Notes under the pieces: generated by a model | Seen by the model: the letters and a program-made list of their open reading frames with translations, nothing else | What the model was told of the DNA's origin: nothing | The model's database searches: none | Shown: positions 32,851 to 35,986 of the stretch, in pieces | Layout of the letters: every line of letters starts with the position of its first letter | How positions within the stretch are numbered: position 1 is the first letter of the stretch | Program-made: the position numbers and the translations under genes | NCBI GenBank assembly: GCA_003833135.1 | Contig: QZLH01000079.1 | Coordinates: forward strand, 104,730-140,715 | DNA: 35,986 bases | Source of the DNA: Oehlia diaphana | Lineage: Eukaryota > Glomeromycota > Glomeromycetes > Glomerales > Glomeraceae | Direction: 5' to 3'

Positions 32851-33915
32851 TTGTATGATATGCTTTAGGATGTGATTTAGTAGCTAGATCGCTATGCACA
32901 ATTGGTGTATTTATAAATTCCATAATGTTGTTTTTTAATTCTTCATTAATTTTATAATAAGGACGAATAATCCAATTCTTAATAATATCTTTCACTTCTG
33001 AAGTAGATGGCCTTTTCAATGGATCTTCATTCCAACATTTTTTCATTAAATCTACATAGCATTGTGGAGTATTTTCAATAATTTCAGGACGTTCACCTTT
33101 ACAAATACTATAACTAAGTCGAAAATCATGTGCTCTATTATTAAATGGTGGTAACCCAGATGTAAATTCCCACATAATCATAGAAAAACTATATATATCA
33201 CTAGCTGAGGTATAAGATTTGTATCTTAAAACTTCAGGAGCCATAAATGGCATAACACCAAAAATATCATCCCCTTTCAAAAATGATGTTTTAGATTGGC
33301 ATAATCCTAAATCACTAATATAAATTTTATCATAACTATGATTTAAAATATTACCATCATGAAAATCACAATGAATAAGGTTTTTTTCATGTATCTTACT
33401 AAGTCCAGAAATAATTTCATACAACATATATAATTTTTGATTCCAATAATATTTGGTTATTCCTGCTAAATTTTCTCTTAAATTACCTTTATTTGCATAA
33501 TCCATTACTACCATATATTTTGAAGTATTTGGATCTTTTGTAAATCCATAAAAATTAACAATACAATCTGAACCTAAACACTTTTTATGATATATCCACT
33601 ATAAAACATAATAATAATTTATTAATATTAACAAATTATAATTTAAATTAAAACTAAAATAAAAATATATACTATCATACTTCTTTTAAAAATTCATTTA
33701 AATTTGCACTTAAATTCTTGTGACATTTAAGAATTACTTCTTCATCACTATTATTTTCTTCATCACCATTATTCTTCAGCCAAATAGCTTTGTATATAGT
33801 ACCAAATCCTCCTTCATTAAGATATTGAACATTTGTAAATTTATTATAAGGAATCCATTTAAATCCATTTTTAAGAATAAAATCATCTATAATTGTATTT
33901 CCACTTTTTCCAAAT
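32505..33915 (-). CDS. TKL-like protein kinase, 5' end outside or unresolved
   Basis: Exons on the minus strand: 33915-33681, 33598-32713, 32635-32505. The first visible exon enters after an acceptor in phase 2, so at least one upstream exon with the start codon is missing. The kinase domain begins at WIPYNKFTNVQYL and has an intact glycine loop (NEGGFGTIYKA), VILK lysine, HCDFHDGN catalytic loop (Asp and Asn kept, Cys in place of Arg), SDLGLC at the DFG position, APEV, and CWNEDPLKRPS. An insert of Asn/Glu-rich residues lies before the VILK strand. It should be catalytically competent, more so than kinase 1. The tail is acidic (ILESEDSQASVKVNEI). The intron after exon 2 is phase 1, as in kinase 1. 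The last exon copies the end of the previous one and stops early by a 1-bp deletion (TGA at 32505-32507). Cytosolic signalling role inferred from family. Confidence 0.85.
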
Positions 33916-33987
33916 CTATAAATTTAAATAATAGAATTATATTATAGTTTATATTAAAATTTGCACTAAAAATAATTTATAATTAGC

Positions 33988-35986
33988 ACTTACTCTAAAA
34001 TTCAAATAGGAATTTAATATGATATAGATTTTAGTTTTTGGATAAACATATATAATAATAACCTATAATTTACAACTTACCAACTAAAGTAACAGAATTT
34101 GAATGAAAAAATTCAATTAACAAACATTACATAAAATATATAATAATAGAAAAACAAATAACTTACAAGCTATATAATTAAACAATTTTTAAATAAGGAA
34201 TTTAGTTAGTTTAAATTATATGTAAGTATTATATAAATAAATAATAACAAAATTAAATAAATAACTTATGACTTACCATCTAAAATAAATTACAAATTAC
34301 AAAATAATTTTTAAAATAAAGAATTTAATTTGCTTAAATTATATGTAAATATTATATGTATAAATAATAGTAGAATTAAATAAATAATAACTTGCCCCCT
34401 ATATTATTAAATAATTTTTTAAAAGTTAGTTTAAATTATATGTAAATATATAAATAAATAAGTAATAATAGAATTAAATAAACAACTTATAACTTACCAT
34501 CTAAAATAAATTACAATCACAAAATAATTTTTTTAAATAAAGAATTTAGTAGTTTAAATACTATAGGCAATAATAGAATTAAATTAATAACTTATGACTT
34601 ACTAACTAAAATAAATTACAAAATATTATTTTTAAATAAAAAACTTAGTTAGTTTGTAATATTATATAAATAAGTAATAATTGAATTATTTAAATAACTT
34701 ACTCCCTTTATTATTAAAAAATAATTTAAATAAAGAATATAGTTAGTTAAAATTATATGTAATATTATATAAGTAAGTAACTGGTAATAATAAAATTAAA
34801 TAAATAAACTTACACCCTACATTATTAAATAATATTTTAAATAAAGAATTTAAATTATATGTAAATATTATATAAATAAGTAATAATGGAATTAAATAAA
34901 TAACTTACTCCCTATATTATTAAATAATTTTTAAATAAAAAATTTAGTTAGTTTAAATTATATATAAATAAGTAATAATAGAATTAAATAAATAACTTAC
35001 TCCCTATATTATTAAATAATTTTTTAAATAAAGAATTTAATTTAAATTATGTGCAAATATCAAATAAATGAGTAATAATGGAATTAAATAAATAACTTAT
35101 AACTTACGTTCTAAATAAATAAAGAATTTTTATTAGTTTAAATTATGTGAAAATATCAAATAAATAAGCAATAATAGAATTAAATAAATAACTTACCCCC
35201 TATATTATTAATAATTTTTTAAATAAAGAATTTAGTTAGTTTAAATTGTATGTAAATATTAAATAAATAAGATTAAATAAATAACTTACCCCCTATATTA
35301 TTAATAATTTTTTAATTAAAGAATTTAGTTAGTTTAAATTATATGTAAATATTATATAAATAAGTAATAATAGAATTAAATAAATAACTTACTCTCTATA
35401 TTATTAAATAATTTTTTAAATAAATAATTTAATCAGTTTAAATTGTATGTAAATATTAAATAAACAAGATTAAATAAATAAGTTACCCCCTATATTATTA
35501 AATAATTTTTTAAATAAAGAATTTAATTAGTTTAAATTATATGTAAATATTATATAAATAAGTAATAATAGAATTAAATAAAAACTTACTCTCTATATTA
35601 TTAAATAATTTTTTAAATAAATAATTTAATTAGTTTAAATTGTATGTAAATATTAAATAAATAAGATTAAATAAATAATTTACCACCTATATTATTAATA
35701 ATTTTTTAAATAAAGAATTTAGTTAGTCTAAATTATATGTAAATATTATATAAATAAGTAATAATAGAATAAATAAATAACTTACAAACTATATTATTAA
35801 ATAATTTTTTAAATAAAAATTTAATTAGTTTAAATTATATGTTGGTAAATATTATATAAATAAGTAAAATAAATAACTTGCTCCCTATATTATTAAATAA
35901 TTTTTAAATAAAGAATTTAGTTGGTTTAAATTATATGTAAATATTATATAAATAAGTAATAATAGAATTAAATTAATAACTTACCC
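33988..35986 (-). repeat. tandem array of about 20 intron-like units upstream of kinase 2
   Basis: On the minus strand the stretch repeats every 82-119 bp. At each junction a 3' splice site (mostly AATAATATAG, in older units ATTTTAG) is followed by exactly three bases and then a 5' splice site (GTAAGT; GCAAGT at 34390 and 35876; GTAACT at 35481; GTAAAT at 35678). The three bases vary: GGG, GGA, GGT, AGA, GTG, TTT, AAC, TTA, ATG, CTT, TTG. Most units contain CTAAC, CTAAT or CTGAT about 40-50 bases before the acceptor, fitting the fungal branch site. The unit nearest the kinase (33994) has one base instead of three. The array runs off the right edge of the window. It lies where the missing 5' introns of kinase 2 should be. 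Confidence 0.85.

Noticed and set aside
33720..33947. Plus-strand 75-codon frame
   Set aside because: Complement of the first visible exon of kinase 2.

Overview
The window is very AT-rich eukaryotic DNA with long A/T homopolymers, short introns (about 30-200 bp, GT..AG), interrupted coding regions and many small transposable elements. The gene content points to an arbuscular mycorrhizal fungus (Glomeromycotina, Rhizophagus-like). It has two TKL-type protein kinases of the expanded family seen in these fungi (HGDLHSGN and HCDFHDGN catalytic loops), a cluster of F-box/LRR-like genes and relics, and an interstitial TTAGGG repeat. The species assignment is an inference from family knowledge and was not checked by a search.

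Layout. 1-1340: an LTR in minus orientation with a primer-binding-site-like sequence, beside a cluster of TTGGATTGGAT repeats. 1340-6700: mostly featureless AT-rich DNA with one possible minus-strand terminal exon. 6790-9458 (+): kinase gene 1, which I reconstruct as 11 exons encoding about 600 residues. 9515-9586: a hairpin-forming 3' UTR element. 9.6-13.4 kb: poly(A)/poly(T) blocks and weak signals. 13.4-18.4 kb: a TA-flanked MITE and two dead retroposon-like relics, each ending in a poly(A) tract. 18.4-23.1 kb: tandem repeats, a second MITE, and a pogo-like TIR element that contains an assembly gap (22140-22711) and sits inside a telomere-type repeat. 24.5-28.6 kb: three F-box/LRR-like genes or relics, all broken as assembled. 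29.9-31.9 kb: minus-strand exon fragments, a TIR element packed with GTCCAGAA motifs, and a dispersed repeat. 32.0-33.9 kb (-): kinase gene 2, open at its 5' end. 33.99-35.99 kb: a tandem array of about 20 intron-like units directly upstream of kinase 2.

The most unusual content is the architecture around the two kinases. Kinase 1 ends in a run of eight short internal exons (12, 72, 30, 57, 153, 51, 51 and 69 nt), all multiples of three and all bounded by phase-1 introns. Any of them could be skipped, duplicated or gained without changing the frame. Kinase 2 shows the same phase-1 tail and appears to have been caught during duplication of an intron-plus-exon unit. Downstream of both genes lies a related hairpin element, once after kinase 1 and three times in tandem after kinase 2.

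Upstream of kinase 2, each unit of the tandem array reads on the minus strand as 3' splice site, three nucleotides, 5' splice site. Most units also carry a CTRAY-like branch sequence. The spacer is exactly three nucleotides at all 20 fully visible junctions from 34075 to 35886, although its sequence varies. This could be a chain of one-codon microexons, a recursive-splicing ladder, or a satellite that grew from an intron. RNA data would distinguish these.
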